Position numbers and translations under genes: made by a program
From: Arcobacter sp.
Lineage (GTDB): Bacteria > Campylobacterota > Campylobacteria > Campylobacterales > Arcobacteraceae
DNA length: 64,000 nucleotides
NCBI GenBank assembly: GCA_002869535.1
Contig: PKUK01000001.1
Span: forward strand, 186,001-250,000
Reading direction: 5' to 3'
The notes under the pieces: model-generated
Database searches by the model: none
Told to the model about the DNA's origin: nothing
What the model saw: only the letters and a program-made list of their open reading frames with translations
Shown here: positions 34,989-44,472 of the stretch, in pieces
Layout of the letters: each line of letters opens with the position of its first letter
How positions within the stretch are numbered: position 1 is the first letter of the stretch

Positions 34989-35267
34989 TCATTGTTTTGG
35001 ATTATTTTTTGATAAGTCATAAATAAAGGCAAAAACTTGGGCAACAGCTTTATACATATTATTAGGAATTTGTTGGTTTATATCCAATTTTGTTAAGAGC
35101 TCAACTAAATCTTCATCTTTTTTTATAGGTATGTTGTTCTCTTTTGCTATTTTAATTATATTTGAAGCTAGTTCCCCACTACCTTTTGCCACCATTGTTG
35201 GAGCATTATCTTCATTCATTTTATATTTTAGTGCTGCTGCTTTTAATATTTTTTTATCATTATCCAT
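34989..35267 (-). CDS. FlhB C-terminal domain homologue (FlhX-type)
   Basis: 92 residues matching only the cytoplasmic C-terminal part of FlhB: KILKAAALKYKMNEDNAPTMVAKGSGELASNIIKIAKENNIPI, outlined here by its APxMVAKGxG-like core, and LVELLTKLDINQQIPNNMYKAVAQVFAFIY. The NPTH autocleavage site is replaced by DNAPT, so it would begin beyond the normal cleavage point. Such stand-alone copies occur in several flagellated groups and can substitute for the FlhB C-terminal fragment in export switching. It starts 1 base after the FliK-like gene ends, which fits a joint role in hook-length control. Confidence 0.8.
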   Translation of the reverse strand: MDNDKKILKAAALKYKMNEDNAPTMVAKGSGELASNIIKIAKENNIPIKKDEDLVELLTKLDINQQIPNNMYKAVAQVFAFIYDLSKNNPKQ

Positions 35268-35268
35268 G

Positions 35269-36945
35269 TTAAACCTTGATATTTACACCAAAATCAAAAT
35301 TATCATTTTGAGTATAAATATTTTCTTTACTATCCTCTTTTAATGTATATACATTTAGTCCAATTACGCTTATAGCAGTACCATTTAATTCACGTTTTAA
35401 AGCAGTGGCCTTTTGTCTAATAAGTTGTTTTGTATCATCTTTTTCTACAAAAATAGAGATATCTAACTTATCATCTTCATATAAATAAAGATGCAGATTT
35501 ATTTTTCCTAAATCTTTAAGGGTTAAATCAATCAAACAATAAAACTTCTCTTCATCAATTTTTTTTATATCAATAGAACCATCTTCAAGTAAGTCCCATA
35601 AAAAAGGGATATAAACATTATTTGATGAATTTGCTATTGAATATAGTTGATGATAATCTATTTGTGTTAAAAGTTTATCAACTTGTTTTAATGTCTCAGC
35701 TGGATCACTCTCTTTAGAGCTTAATGCTTTGAGTTCTTCTTGTGCTTGGCTACCAATTTGGGTTTTGATTTGAGTTTGTACTTTTGATAAAAGAGTTTTA
35801 ATATCATTAAATATAGGAGAATCACTTCTTATTGCTTGCATATTTGGTTGAATTGCTGTTTTAACATCTTGAGTAACAGGAGCTTTTAGCGAGGACTCTT
35901 TTGCTTTTGAAGTATCAAGATTTTTAAGTTGGCTTAATAGTTTATCTATTTGTTTTAATGTTTCATTATTATTTATAGTCTCTTTTGTGAGAGTTTGTGT
36001 TTGATTTTCTGTTTTAAGGTCTACTCTCATTTGTAAAAGTTGAGATGTAGATTGTGTTTGAACTCTTTCTTGTGTAACTTGAGCATTATTTTGTGCCACT
36101 TCTGCTTTTTGTGGAGTTTGTGTTTGATTTGCTACTTGGTTTTGTAATTGAGCTTGAACTTTAGATAAAAGTGTTTTGATGTCATTGATTAAAGGTGAAT
36201 CAGGCTTTATAGTTTGAGCAGGTGTTGCTTGCTGTGTTGGCTTTGCTTCACTATTTATATTTGGTTTTGTAACTTGTTCTTTAATGTTTGAAGTATCAAG
36301 ACTTTTTAATTGAGTTAATAATTTATCTATTTGTTTTAAAGTCTCAGTTGTATTGATATTCTCTTTACTTACATTTTGTGTAACTTGAGCATTATTTTGT
36401 GCCACTTCTGCTTTTTGTGGAGTTGGATTTTTACTTTGATTACTTATGATTGTTTCTAGTTGTGCTTTTGTCTTAAGTAAAACAGCCTTCATATCATTTA
36501 ATAGGCTATTTTGATTTTTACTATCGGGATTATTTACTTGATTTAGAAGTTTTGATTCTAAAAATATCCCACTTTTTTGTATTTGACCTTCTACATTTTT
36601 GGGTGTGGCTTGATCAGGAGTGATTGAAAATTTTTGTAAAAATGTTTTTAATTCTTGTGTACTTTTATCATCTGGTAGGGCTTTTACTAATGATTGCAAA
36701 TTTGAAGTAAATGAACCTAAATCTTTACTTAGATTTGAATTCTTTAATAAATTAAGCACAGTTTCATTTGATTTTGTACTGTTTTGAACGTTATTAAAAA
36801 GGGTTTTTAGTAGTGTTGAGACATTGAAGTCTTTATTTTGACTTGTTAGAGTTTTTACATCAGCCTCTTTTAAAACCTCTTTTACAGCATTACTTGTTTT
36901 ATTTGCTACTAAGATATTAAGTTGTGTATTTGTTGATACTAACAT
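35269..36945 (-). CDS. fliK: FliK-like hook-length control protein with long internal repeats
   Basis: 558 residues, largely Gln/Asn/Thr/Lys-rich and low in aromatic residues until the last 160. The middle (about 140-430) consists of three diverged repeats of about 100 residues, each with NDIKTLLSKVQ-type and ETLKQIDKLLTQLK-type helices. The C-terminal domain (about 430-540) has IDLTLKDLGKINLHLYLYED and LDISIFVEKDDTKQLIRQKATAL, the shape of the FliK substrate-switch domain (Flg_hook). The family call is supported by the FlhB-type gene 1 base downstream. A 49-bp perfect DNA repeat lies inside, so repeat number may vary and alter ruler length. Confidence 0.75.
   Translation of the reverse strand: MLVSTNTQLNILVANKTSNAVKEVLKEADVKTLTSQNKDFNVSTLLKTLFNNVQNSTKSNETVLNLLKNSNLSKDLGSFTSNLQSLVKALPDDKSTQELKTFLQKFSITPDQATPKNVEGQIQKSGIFLESKLLNQVNNPDSKNQNSLLNDMKAVLLKTKAQLETIISNQSKNPTPQKAEVAQNNAQVTQNVSKENINTTETLKQIDKLLTQLKSLDTSNIKEQVTKPNINSEAKPTQQATPAQTIKPDSPLINDIKTLLSKVQAQLQNQVANQTQTPQKAEVAQNNAQVTQERVQTQSTSQLLQMRVDLKTENQTQTLTKETINNNETLKQIDKLLSQLKNLDTSKAKESSLKAPVTQDVKTAIQPNMQAIRSDSPIFNDIKTLLSKVQTQIKTQIGSQAQEELKALSSKESDPAETLKQVDKLLTQIDYHQLYSIANSSNNVYIPFLWDLLEDGSIDIKKIDEEKFYCLIDLTLKDLGKINLHLYLYEDDKLDISIFVEKDDTKQLIRQKATALKRELNGTAISVIGLNVYTLKEDSKENIYTQNDNFDFGVNIKV
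36070..36424 (-). repeat. 49-bp direct repeat, 306-bp period, within the fliK-like gene
   Basis: Positions 36070-36118 and 36376-36424 are identical over 49 bases and start 306 bases apart, exactly 102 codons, so recombination between them would remove or add one repeat unit in frame. The encoded residues include TPQKAEVAQNNAQVTQ in both copies. Confidence 0.9.
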
Positions 36946-37022
36946 AGTAGTAAGTATAGCATAAAATTAAATCATAAATCTTTTTTGGTATAATAAGAAA
37001 AAAATTGGAATAGAGGAAAACT

Positions 37023-37370
37023 ATGCAAGATATAACTATTTGGCACAATCCTAGATGTTCAAAATCAAGAGATGCGTTAAATTACTTAGAAGAGAAGAAA
37101 ATAGCTTTAAGTATTATTAAATACATGGACGCAAAATTAACAAAAGAAGATATAAAAGAAGTTCTTCAAATGTTAGGTATGGGTGCTAGAAGTCTTATGC
37201 GAACAAAAGAAGATATCTATAAAGAGTTAAACTTAAAAGATGAAAATGATGAAGAAAAGCTAATTCAAGCTTTAGCTGATAATCCAAAACTAATTGAGCG
37301 TCCAATAGTTATAAAAGATGGAAGCGCAGTTATTGCAAGACCATTAGAAAAAATAGATGAACTTTTTTAA
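37023..37370 (+). CDS. arsC: ArsC-family glutaredoxin-dependent reductase
   Basis: 115 residues with the ArsC fold: ITIWHNPRCSKSRDALNYLEE, with the nucleophilic Cys near residue 11, a middle MGARSLMRTKEDIYKELNL carrying the first oxyanion Arg, and LIERPIVIKDGSAVIARP with the second. These are the residues used by the E. coli plasmid-type arsenate reductase. No arsenite exporter or ArsR gene is adjacent, so arsenic resistance is possible but not certain. The stop overlaps the next ATG (TAATG). Confidence 0.86.
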   Translation: MQDITIWHNPRCSKSRDALNYLEEKKIALSIIKYMDAKLTKEDIKEVLQMLGMGARSLMRTKEDIYKELNLKDENDEEKLIQALADNPKLIERPIVIKDGSAVIARPLEKIDELF

Positions 37371-37726
37371 TGATACACGAAAAACAGCTTAGGATTAGAT
37401 ATATAAGAGTTTTAGAGAAGTTTTTTACAAGAACAGTATCTCTTTTAAAGCTAGAAGATTTTGATTTTGAAATTTTTAAACAAAGAACATTAAAAAACTT
37501 TGAAGATACAAAAAGAGTAAAAAAAGTTGAATTGACTTCTGCTTATTTATTAAGTTTAAAAAAGTTTATTGATTTGACCCTTTTGTATTTAGAAAATCAT
37601 ACAGATGACTTTGAAGAAGAGAGAACTAGACTTCTAAAAGAGGCAAATTTACTTCAAAAAGATAGAAACCAAGCTAATTATAAAAAAGATAAACATAAAC
37701 ACAAAAAATTTGATGATGGATATTAA
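37370..37726 (+). CDS. Hypothetical basic protein
   Basis: 118 residues, not recognised. It is predicted mostly helical (RYIRVLEKFFTRTVSLLKLEDFDFEIF in outline, then AYLLSLKKFIDLTLLYLENH) and ends in a Lys/His-rich tail (KKDKHKHKKFDDGY). It has no signal peptide, no membrane segment and no cysteine. It overlaps both neighbours by one base (TAATG at each end), between the arsC-like gene and recD2, so it is read in the same operon. The charged tail could bind nucleic acid, which is a guess. Confidence 0.7.
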   Translation: MIHEKQLRIRYIRVLEKFFTRTVSLLKLEDFDFEIFKQRTLKNFEDTKRVKKVELTSAYLLSLKKFIDLTLLYLENHTDDFEEERTRLLKEANLLQKDRNQANYKKDKHKHKKFDDGY

Positions 37727-40008
37727 TGGAAGATGAAAACAAAAGTTTTAAACTCTCAGGAACTTTAAAAAAAGTACTCTTTTCCAATAAAGACACAGGG
37801 TTTTGTATAGCTGTGTTAGATAATGATCAGAAGATATGTGGAACATATTTTGATACAGATATTGAAAAGATAGTTGGTGAAAATATAATATTGATGGGTA
37901 ACTGGGTAACTCATAAAAAATATGGAATCCAATTTGCTTTTGATACATTAGAGTTAAAAGAGCAAGAGTTATATTTCTTTTTAACAAAAATAGTTAAAGG
38001 AATAGGGCGAAAAGTTGCTTTAGAACTTTTAGAAAAATACACAGAAGAAGAGCTTGTAGAAGTTTTAAACAATAAGCCAGAAGAACTTCTAAGTTTTAAA
38101 GGTATAAGAGAAAAAAAACTCTCAACTATAAAAGCCTCTTGGCAAAAATTTAAACACTTGCGTGAATTAGGTTCTTTTTTATCAAAGTTTGGTGTTACAT
38201 CAAATCTTATTACAAAAATTTATTCAGAGTTTAGTGAAGTAGAAAACTTAATTGAAGTTATTCAAAAAAATCCTTATGTATTAATTAGAATCAAAGGTAT
38301 TGGTTTTAAAAGAGCAGATGAGATTGCAAAAGCTTTAGGTATTGATGAAAAATCAGACTTCAGAATAATGGCTTGTATGAACTATACTTTAAGAGAGTAT
38401 TGTGATAATAATGGAAACTCTTCAATTGATAAATATCATCTTTTTAGATTACTTGATGAAGCACTAAGGTTTCAAAATGAAGAGATGCTTTATGAAAATG
38501 CCTTGACAAAAATGGAACTTGAAGAGGATATTTATAAAACAAAAGAGAATAGATATGCTCCGTCAATGTTATATTTTGCAGAAAAAAGAGTCCTAGAGTT
38601 TTTTAGAGCTAGAGAAAATGATATGTATTTGAAAAAAATAGTTTCAAATATAGATGAATACTTAGATAAAAGAGAGAAAAGCTTAGGTTTTACATTAAGT
38701 AGTGAGCAAAGAAAAGCAGTAGAACTAATAAACGAAGGTCATAAAACACTATTTCTTATAGGTTATGCCGGAACTGGTAAATCAACTTCAAGTAGGGCAA
38801 TTCTAGAACTTCTTCAAGAGATAAACTCTTATGATGATATTATTGCGATAGCATTAAGTGGTATTGCAGCTCAAAGAATAGCTGATACTACAGGATATAA
38901 TAGTTCTACAATACAATCACTTTTTGTAAAGCATAAAGAGAATGAATATTTCCCCTATAAAGTAATATTATTAGATGAAGCTTCGATGGTAAATTCTGTT
39001 ATGTTTTATCAAATCATATCAAAAATTGGTCAAGATACAATTTTTATAATAGTAGGAGATGATGGGCAGTTGCCGGCTATTGGTGCTGGAAATATATTAA
39101 GTGATTCTATAAATCATGAACTAGCTCCAATTTGTAAACTTACAAAAATATATAGACAAAATGAAAATCAAGCCATAGCAGTAATTGCAAATGAGATTAG
39201 GCAAGGGAATGTCCCTGAATATAATGGAAATTATGAAGATTTTAAATTTTTAGATGTCTCTATATCTAACTACTATGCTTCAAAAAACTCATTAGGTCAA
39301 AATGATTTTTCAAATTTAAGAGGTCAAAACTCTGAACAAATATTAAGTATGATATTAAATATATCAAGTGCATATATCAAGGAGTTCTATACTTTAATAA
39401 AAGATAAAAACATCTCAAAAGCACTTATTCTTTTTCAAATAATAACTCCCATGAAAGGTGGAATGTTAGGGGTTGAGAACCTAAATAATCAACTTCAAAA
39501 AATATTTAATAGTTCAAGGGAAGAGTCAAAACAAACAAAACTTTATGAATATAAACTAAGTGATAAAGTAATTCATATAAAAAATGAGAATATGCAATCC
39601 CAAACAATGCAAATGTATAGAACTGGTTCTAGTGAATATTTAGAACGCCGTGTATTTAATGGACAGTTGGGACTTATTATTAAGCTAGATTTTGAAGAAA
39701 GCAAGTGTATTGTACTTTATCCAAATGATGATATGGTAGTTTTCTATAACTTCGATGATTTGGACTCTTTATTATCACTTGCATATTGTTTAACCATACA
39801 CAAAACTCAAGGTATGGAGTATGATAATGCACTTATTCCTATGAGCTTTTCCCACTATATTATGCATAATACAAAATTATTATATACAGCAATTACTAGG
39901 GCTAAAAGTATGTGTTATATAGTAGGAGAAGAGGATGCTTTCAAAGGTGCTTGTAAGAGAATAGAGACCACAAAAAGGGAATCTGTTATAAATGATTTAC
40001 TAAGCTAA
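37726..40008 (+). CDS. recD2: RecD2-like SF1B DNA helicase
   Basis: 760 residues. The N-terminal part (about 1-300) has an OB-like beta region followed by helix-hairpin-helix-type repeats (FLTKIVKGIGRKVALELLEK and LIRIKGIGFKRADEIAKALG). The helicase core starts LSSEQRKAVELIN and has Walker A GYAGTGKST near residue 345, IALSGIAAQRI, Walker B ILLDEASMV, and VGDDGQLPAIGAGN. The last part has AYCLTIHKTQGMEYD and YTAITRAKSMCYIVG. It is a 5'-3' helicase of the RecBC-independent type. A stretch around 500-560 has an extra insertion compared with the shortest members. Confidence 0.88.
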   Translation: MEDENKSFKLSGTLKKVLFSNKDTGFCIAVLDNDQKICGTYFDTDIEKIVGENIILMGNWVTHKKYGIQFAFDTLELKEQELYFFLTKIVKGIGRKVALELLEKYTEEELVEVLNNKPEELLSFKGIREKKLSTIKASWQKFKHLRELGSFLSKFGVTSNLITKIYSEFSEVENLIEVIQKNPYVLIRIKGIGFKRADEIAKALGIDEKSDFRIMACMNYTLREYCDNNGNSSIDKYHLFRLLDEALRFQNEEMLYENALTKMELEEDIYKTKENRYAPSMLYFAEKRVLEFFRARENDMYLKKIVSNIDEYLDKREKSLGFTLSSEQRKAVELINEGHKTLFLIGYAGTGKSTSSRAILELLQEINSYDDIIAIALSGIAAQRIADTTGYNSSTIQSLFVKHKENEYFPYKVILLDEASMVNSVMFYQIISKIGQDTIFIIVGDDGQLPAIGAGNILSDSINHELAPICKLTKIYRQNENQAIAVIANEIRQGNVPEYNGNYEDFKFLDVSISNYYASKNSLGQNDFSNLRGQNSEQILSMILNISSAYIKEFYTLIKDKNISKALILFQIITPMKGGMLGVENLNNQLQKIFNSSREESKQTKLYEYKLSDKVIHIKNENMQSQTMQMYRTGSSEYLERRVFNGQLGLIIKLDFEESKCIVLYPNDDMVVFYNFDDLDSLLSLAYCLTIHKTQGMEYDNALIPMSFSHYIMHNTKLLYTAITRAKSMCYIVGEEDAFKGACKRIETTKRESVINDLLS

Positions 40009-40076
40009 GCAGTTTAACATTTCCAAAAGCTATATGTGAGTAATATATCTAAAATTTTATTGAGGATTTTATTAGT

Positions 40077-41540
40077 ATGATAACTTGGATGCAAAGACAC
40101 AAAAGATGGTTAGTAATTACAATTTGGATAAGTACAATAGCGTTCGTGGGTGCTGGTTTCGTTGGATGGGGAAGTTATGAGTATGGAAACTCTTCAGGAT
40201 CAGTAGCTGTTGTAGGTGATAGAAAAGTAAGTGTTGAAGAGTATCAAAGAGAATATTCATCACTTTATGGACAATATTCTAGAATGTATGGAAATCAATT
40301 TAACCAAGAGATGGCTAAAAAAATTGGACTTCCAGAAGCAGCTATAAATTTAGCAATCCAAAAAAATCTTATTTTATCTTATGCTGATGATTTAGGTTTA
40401 AATGTTACAAATGAAGATATTGCAAAAGAGTTAGTTCAAATGCCTGCTTTTATAAAAGATGGAAAGTTTGATAAAGAACTTTACATAAGAGTATTAAGTC
40501 AAAATGCTACAACTGCAGTACAATACGAAAAATCTTTAAAAAGAGATTTACTTTTACAAAAAGTTGAATCTTTATTTAATCTAAATCCTTCTGCAATTGA
40601 AGTTACAAACTTATCAAAGTTACTTTTTGCACAAGATGAAGTATCAATAAAAGTATTAGACCCTAAATCTATAGCCATTGAAATAAATGACACTATTTTA
40701 AGAAATTATTGGAAAACAAACAAAATAAAATACATGTCAACAAATATTTATAGATTAGCTATTTCTAAAGTACCATTAGAGATGATTATTCCAACAGAAG
40801 ATGAGTTGCAAGAGCATTATTCAAAGTTTAAAACTGATTATAAAAAAGAAGATGGAAAAATAAAGACTATTGAAGAAGCAAAAGATGATATGATAAAAGT
40901 ATTAAGTTTAAAATCTACAAAAAGAGATGCTTTAAAAAAATACTTAGCACTTAAAAAAGATGAAGAAAAATTTGATGCAACTACAACAATCTTTGAGAAT
41001 GAATTACCTTTTTCACCTGAAAACATAGAAGAAGTTAAAAATTCTACTGTAGGAGTTGTTTTAAAACCTTTTGAAGCAACTGATGGTTTTACAATTGTAA
41101 AACTAATAGAAAAACAAGCGCCAAAGCCTTTATCTTTTGATATGGCAAAAGATATGGTAAAAGCAGATTATTTAGATATTAAAAGAAGTGAAAAAATAAA
41201 TTCTTTAGCTAAAGAAGCAATGGAAAACTTTGAGGGTGAAAATCTTGGCTTTATTACTAGAACTTCAGTAAATAAAATCAAAGGTTTAGATACAAACGAA
41301 GCTTATGCTTTTTTAAATAAACTTTTTGTCTCAAAAGAAAAACAGGGAAAAATAGAAGTAGCAGGAAAAGTAGTACTTTATAAAATCACTGCAAGTAAAT
41401 TAGCAACAGACACTACAAAAGAAGAAGAATCTGTAAAAGATATATTATTAAAGCTACAAAAAGCTGAGCTTATGTCAAACTTAGTAAAGAATCTTGAAAA
41501 CAGATATGAAGTTACTTCATCTTTAGATCACAAGGAGTAA
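40077..41540 (+). CDS. PpiD-like membrane-anchored periplasmic chaperone
   Basis: 487 residues. The N-terminus WMQRHKRWLVITIWISTIAFVGAGFVGWGSYEYG is an uncleaved anchor of the PpiD/SurA_N kind (outlined), followed by VAVVGDRKVSVEEYQREY and LNVTNEDIAKELVQMPAF, the SurA-type chaperone domain. The parvulin part is weak: only the closing strands GVVLKPFEATDGFTIVKLIEKQ near residue 330 resemble it, so isomerase activity is doubtful. It would help outer-membrane or secreted proteins fold. It lies 3 bases upstream of ftsA. Confidence 0.82.
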   Translation: MITWMQRHKRWLVITIWISTIAFVGAGFVGWGSYEYGNSSGSVAVVGDRKVSVEEYQREYSSLYGQYSRMYGNQFNQEMAKKIGLPEAAINLAIQKNLILSYADDLGLNVTNEDIAKELVQMPAFIKDGKFDKELYIRVLSQNATTAVQYEKSLKRDLLLQKVESLFNLNPSAIEVTNLSKLLFAQDEVSIKVLDPKSIAIEINDTILRNYWKTNKIKYMSTNIYRLAISKVPLEMIIPTEDELQEHYSKFKTDYKKEDGKIKTIEEAKDDMIKVLSLKSTKRDALKKYLALKKDEEKFDATTTIFENELPFSPENIEEVKNSTVGVVLKPFEATDGFTIVKLIEKQAPKPLSFDMAKDMVKADYLDIKRSEKINSLAKEAMENFEGENLGFITRTSVNKIKGLDTNEAYAFLNKLFVSKEKQGKIEVAGKVVLYKITASKLATDTTKEEESVKDILLKLQKAELMSNLVKNLENRYEVTSSLDHKE

Positions 41541-41543
41541 AAA

Positions 41544-42932
41544 TTGGGTAATACTCTTCTAGCAATAGATATTGGTTCTACTGACGTTACAGCAATTATT
41601 GCAAAAAATGATTTAGACTATAAAATTAATATCTTAGGTACAGGTATTGAAACAAGTGATGGAATTAATAAAGGGCTTATAACAAATATTGAATTAGCTT
41701 CTAAATCTATACAAAATGCTGTCCTAAAAGCAAGAAGAAGTACTTCTGAACCAATTGAATCAACAGTTGTTGCCATATCTGGTTCTTATACTAAGGGTAT
41801 AAGAAGTATGGGAAGTGTAAATGTTCCAAATGGAATAATCACAGAACATGAGATAAATCAAGTTATGCAAATGGCTTTATACAATGCTACAATTGTTCCT
41901 GAGTATGATATTGTTCATGTTATTCCTATATTCTTTAAAGTTGATGATTCAGCAGATGTTGATAATCCTTTAAATATGAATGGTGCAAGACTTGAAGTAT
42001 CTGTTTATATTGTAACTGCAAAAAAAACAGCATTGACAAACCTAAGATCTGCTTTTAAAGAATCAAATATTGAGATAACTAACTTTGTTTTAAATAGTTA
42101 TGCAACTGCAATTGCAGTTTTAGATGAACAACAAAATAAATTTGGAAGCTTAGTAATAAATATTGGTAGTACAACTACAGAGTTTGCATGTTATAAAGGT
42201 GGTTCTTTGTTATATACTGATTTTATACCAGTTGGTTCAAATCATATCACAAATGATTTATCAGTAATGCTTCACACACCTCATAATGCAGCAGAACTAA
42301 TAAAAATAAAATATGGAAGCCTACTTTCAAATAATAGTGAAGATGATCAACTAACTATTAAAAAAATAAAAATCCCAAGAATTGGTGATGAACAAGTAAC
42401 TGAAGAGATTTCTTTGGTAGATATAAGAAATATCATTCATGCAAGAGTTGAAGAGACTTTATTATTAGTAAAACAGAAGTTAAATAGAAGTGGAATAGCT
42501 GATAATTTGGATGCGGGTATTGTTATAACTGGTGGAATGAGTAGATTAAAAGGGATTAAAGAGTTGGCTACTTTAGTTTTTGAAAATCAGCCTATAAAAG
42601 TTGCAAATCCAAGAAATATCAAAAATGGATATATGAATTTTGATGATCCAACTATGTCAACAATCTCAGGACTTCTTTTTTACTCTTTAGATAAAAATAG
42701 AAATTTCGAGTTAGATTCAAATAAAAAACTAAGAAGAAAAGTAATAAAACAAAAGATTATTCAAAAAGAAGAATTAAAAGAGGCTCAACGTAATATAAGG
42801 CAAGCTGAACAAAAAGCAAATATGGATATAAAACTTAAACCTGAAGATACTACACAGTTACCTAAAATATCAAAGACTGATAAAGGTAAAGGTATGGCTA
42901 AATTTTGGAATAAAGTTTCGGAGTGGTTTTAA
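41544..42932 (+). CDS. ftsA: Cell division protein FtsA
   Basis: 462 residues, actin-like ATPase that tethers FtsZ to the membrane. It starts at TTG with AAGGAG upstream. Signatures are LLAIDIGSTDVTAIIAK (phosphate 1), the 1C/SHS2 region with VVAISGSYTKGIRSMG, LVINIGSTTTEFACYKGG (phosphate 2) and GIVITGGMSRLKGI (adenosine). The C-terminal end MAKFWNKVSEWF is an amphipathic membrane-targeting helix. A charged linker of about 50 residues lies before it. The stop overlaps the ftsZ ATG. Confidence 0.94.
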   Translation: MGNTLLAIDIGSTDVTAIIAKNDLDYKINILGTGIETSDGINKGLITNIELASKSIQNAVLKARRSTSEPIESTVVAISGSYTKGIRSMGSVNVPNGIITEHEINQVMQMALYNATIVPEYDIVHVIPIFFKVDDSADVDNPLNMNGARLEVSVYIVTAKKTALTNLRSAFKESNIEITNFVLNSYATAIAVLDEQQNKFGSLVINIGSTTTEFACYKGGSLLYTDFIPVGSNHITNDLSVMLHTPHNAAELIKIKYGSLLSNNSEDDQLTIKKIKIPRIGDEQVTEEISLVDIRNIIHARVEETLLLVKQKLNRSGIADNLDAGIVITGGMSRLKGIKELATLVFENQPIKVANPRNIKNGYMNFDDPTMSTISGLLFYSLDKNRNFELDSNKKLRRKVIKQKIIQKEELKEAQRNIRQAEQKANMDIKLKPEDTTQLPKISKTDKGKGMAKFWNKVSEWF

Positions 42933-44065
42933 TGGATAATGGATTATTTAGAGTGGACGATATCACAGTAGAAATGCCAAATAAAACTTTGTCAGATAAT
43001 GTAGCAAAAATTACTGTAGTTGGTGTTGGTGGAGGTGGTTGTAACATGGTCAACCACATGATTCAAGAGGGTACTCGAAGAATTGATTTGATTGCTGCAA
43101 ATACAGATTTACAGGTTTTAAATATCTCAAGAGCACCTAAAAAAATACAGTTGGGTGTAAAGCTAACCAAAGGTCTTGGTGCGGGGATGAAGCCAGAAGT
43201 TGGTAGAGATTCTGCAATAGAGAGTTATGAAGAGATTAAAAACACTTTAGAAGGAGCAGATATTGTTTTTATAGCTGCTGGACTTGGTGGAGGTACAGGA
43301 ACGGGAGCTGCTGCAATTATTGCAAAAGCTGCTAAGGAAATAGGTGCTTTAACAGTTTCTGTTGTAACTAAACCATTTACTTGGGAAGGTAAAAAAAGAG
43401 CAGGATTAGCAAATCTAGGTCTTGAAGAGATAAAAAAAGTAAGTGATTCTATTATTGTTGTTCCAAATGATAAGTTACTAGATATTGTTGATAAAGATAT
43501 TGGTATGAAAGATGCCTTTAAAATTATCGATAATATTTTATATCAAGCTGTAAATGGGATGAGTGAAGTTATTCTAAATCCTGGAAATAGTGATATTAAT
43601 ACTGACTTTGCTGATGTAAAGACTATCATGCAGCATAAAGGTATGGCACTTATGGGAATAGGGCGAGCTAAAGGTGAAGATGCTGCTATTAAAGCATTGG
43701 ATGTTGCTACAAACTCTCCTTTACTTGATAAGATGTCTCTAAGTGGGGCAAAAGGTATTTTGATTCATTTTAATATTCACCCACAAATTTCTATGTTTGC
43801 TATTAATAATGTTATGGAAAAAATACATGATACTATTGATTCAAATGCAGAGATTATATTTGGTACAACTTCTGATGACTCTTTACAAAAAGATGAAGTA
43901 AAGATTACAATCGTAGCTACTGGGTTTGAATCTAAACCTGAACCTAGAAAAAATGATCAAGAGTCAACTGATGATGGTGTAAAACAAACAATAGTTACAG
44001 ATAAAGATAACTATTTAGATGTTCCTCCATTAATGAGAGATTACGTAGTACAATATCATTTATAA
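42932..44065 (+). CDS. ftsZ: Cell division protein FtsZ
   Basis: Tubulin-like GTPase forming the division ring. The start is the ATG at 42932 (MDNGLFRVDDI), overlapping the ftsA stop as TAATG, which gives 377 residues; a GTG 9 bases earlier is possible but unneeded. The nucleotide site is complete: VVGVGGGGCNMVNHM, ANTDLQVL, the tubulin motif AAGLGGGTGTGAA near 108, and NPGNSDINTDFADVKTIM for the T7 region with its catalytic aspartates. The tail ends YLDVPPLMRDYVVQYHL, the conserved peptide that binds FtsA, with a short linker before it. Confidence 0.96.
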   Translation: MDNGLFRVDDITVEMPNKTLSDNVAKITVVGVGGGGCNMVNHMIQEGTRRIDLIAANTDLQVLNISRAPKKIQLGVKLTKGLGAGMKPEVGRDSAIESYEEIKNTLEGADIVFIAAGLGGGTGTGAAAIIAKAAKEIGALTVSVVTKPFTWEGKKRAGLANLGLEEIKKVSDSIIVVPNDKLLDIVDKDIGMKDAFKIIDNILYQAVNGMSEVILNPGNSDINTDFADVKTIMQHKGMALMGIGRAKGEDAAIKALDVATNSPLLDKMSLSGAKGILIHFNIHPQISMFAINNVMEKIHDTIDSNAEIIFGTTSDDSLQKDEVKITIVATGFESKPEPRKNDQESTDDGVKQTIVTDKDNYLDVPPLMRDYVVQYHL

Positions 44066-44066
44066 G

Positions 44067-44085
44067 AGTAGAAAGCTTATCTACT
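44067..44085. terminator. Weak hairpin between ftsZ and hspR
   Basis: AGTAGA at 44067-44072 and TCTACT at 44080-44085 form a 6-bp stem with a 7-base loop, overlapping the hspR stop. No clear T-tract follows on either strand, so terminator function is uncertain. Confidence 0.3.
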
Positions 44086-44461
44086 ATTCAAAAATCACTA
44101 TATCATAAGAGCTTTTTTTAATTACTAAAGCTTTTGATGAGGGTACAACTCCAAATTTATCAATCTCTCTTAATCTTGTTTTATACTTTTCAACATCTTC
44201 TTCTAAGGTATTTATTTTTTTATTTAATTGAAGTATTAAATCAACTCCAGCTAGGTTTATTCCTAACTCTCTTGTAAGTCTTAGTACATATTTTATATGG
44301 TCAATATCTTTTTGAGAGTATAAACGGATTTTGCCATTTGTTCTTGAGGGGGTAATTAAACCCTCTCTCTCATATTGTCTTAGTGTTTGTGGATGTATTT
44401 CAAGAATTTGTGCAACTACTGAAATCAAATAAACGGGTTCTGAGTATGAGTTTGTATCCAT
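44084..44461 (-). CDS. hspR: HspR-like MerR-family heat-shock repressor
   Basis: 125 residues. The MerR-type helix-turn-helix is near the start (VYLISVVAQILEIHPQTLRQYEREGLI), followed by wing residues NGKIRLYSQKDIDHIKYV and a coiled coil (LILQLNKKINTLEEDVEKYK). HspR represses chaperone genes by binding HAIR repeats, and a HAIR-type repeat is present upstream of this operon (45397-45417), so it should control its own transcription. It lies 11 bases after cbpA, the usual Campylobacterota arrangement. Confidence 0.93.
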   Translation of the reverse strand: MDTNSYSEPVYLISVVAQILEIHPQTLRQYEREGLITPSRTNGKIRLYSQKDIDHIKYVLRLTRELGINLAGVDLILQLNKKINTLEEDVEKYKTRLREIDKFGVVPSSKALVIKKSSYDIVIFE

Positions 44462-44472
44462 AATGTCCTCTT

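Noticed and set aside
36070-36424. CRISPR-like repeats
   Set aside because: Only two copies, inside a coding sequence and in frame with protein repeats.
42923-42931. ftsZ starting at the GTG at 42923
   Set aside because: ATG at 42932 overlaps the ftsA stop as TAATG, the usual junction here, and starts a normal N-terminus.
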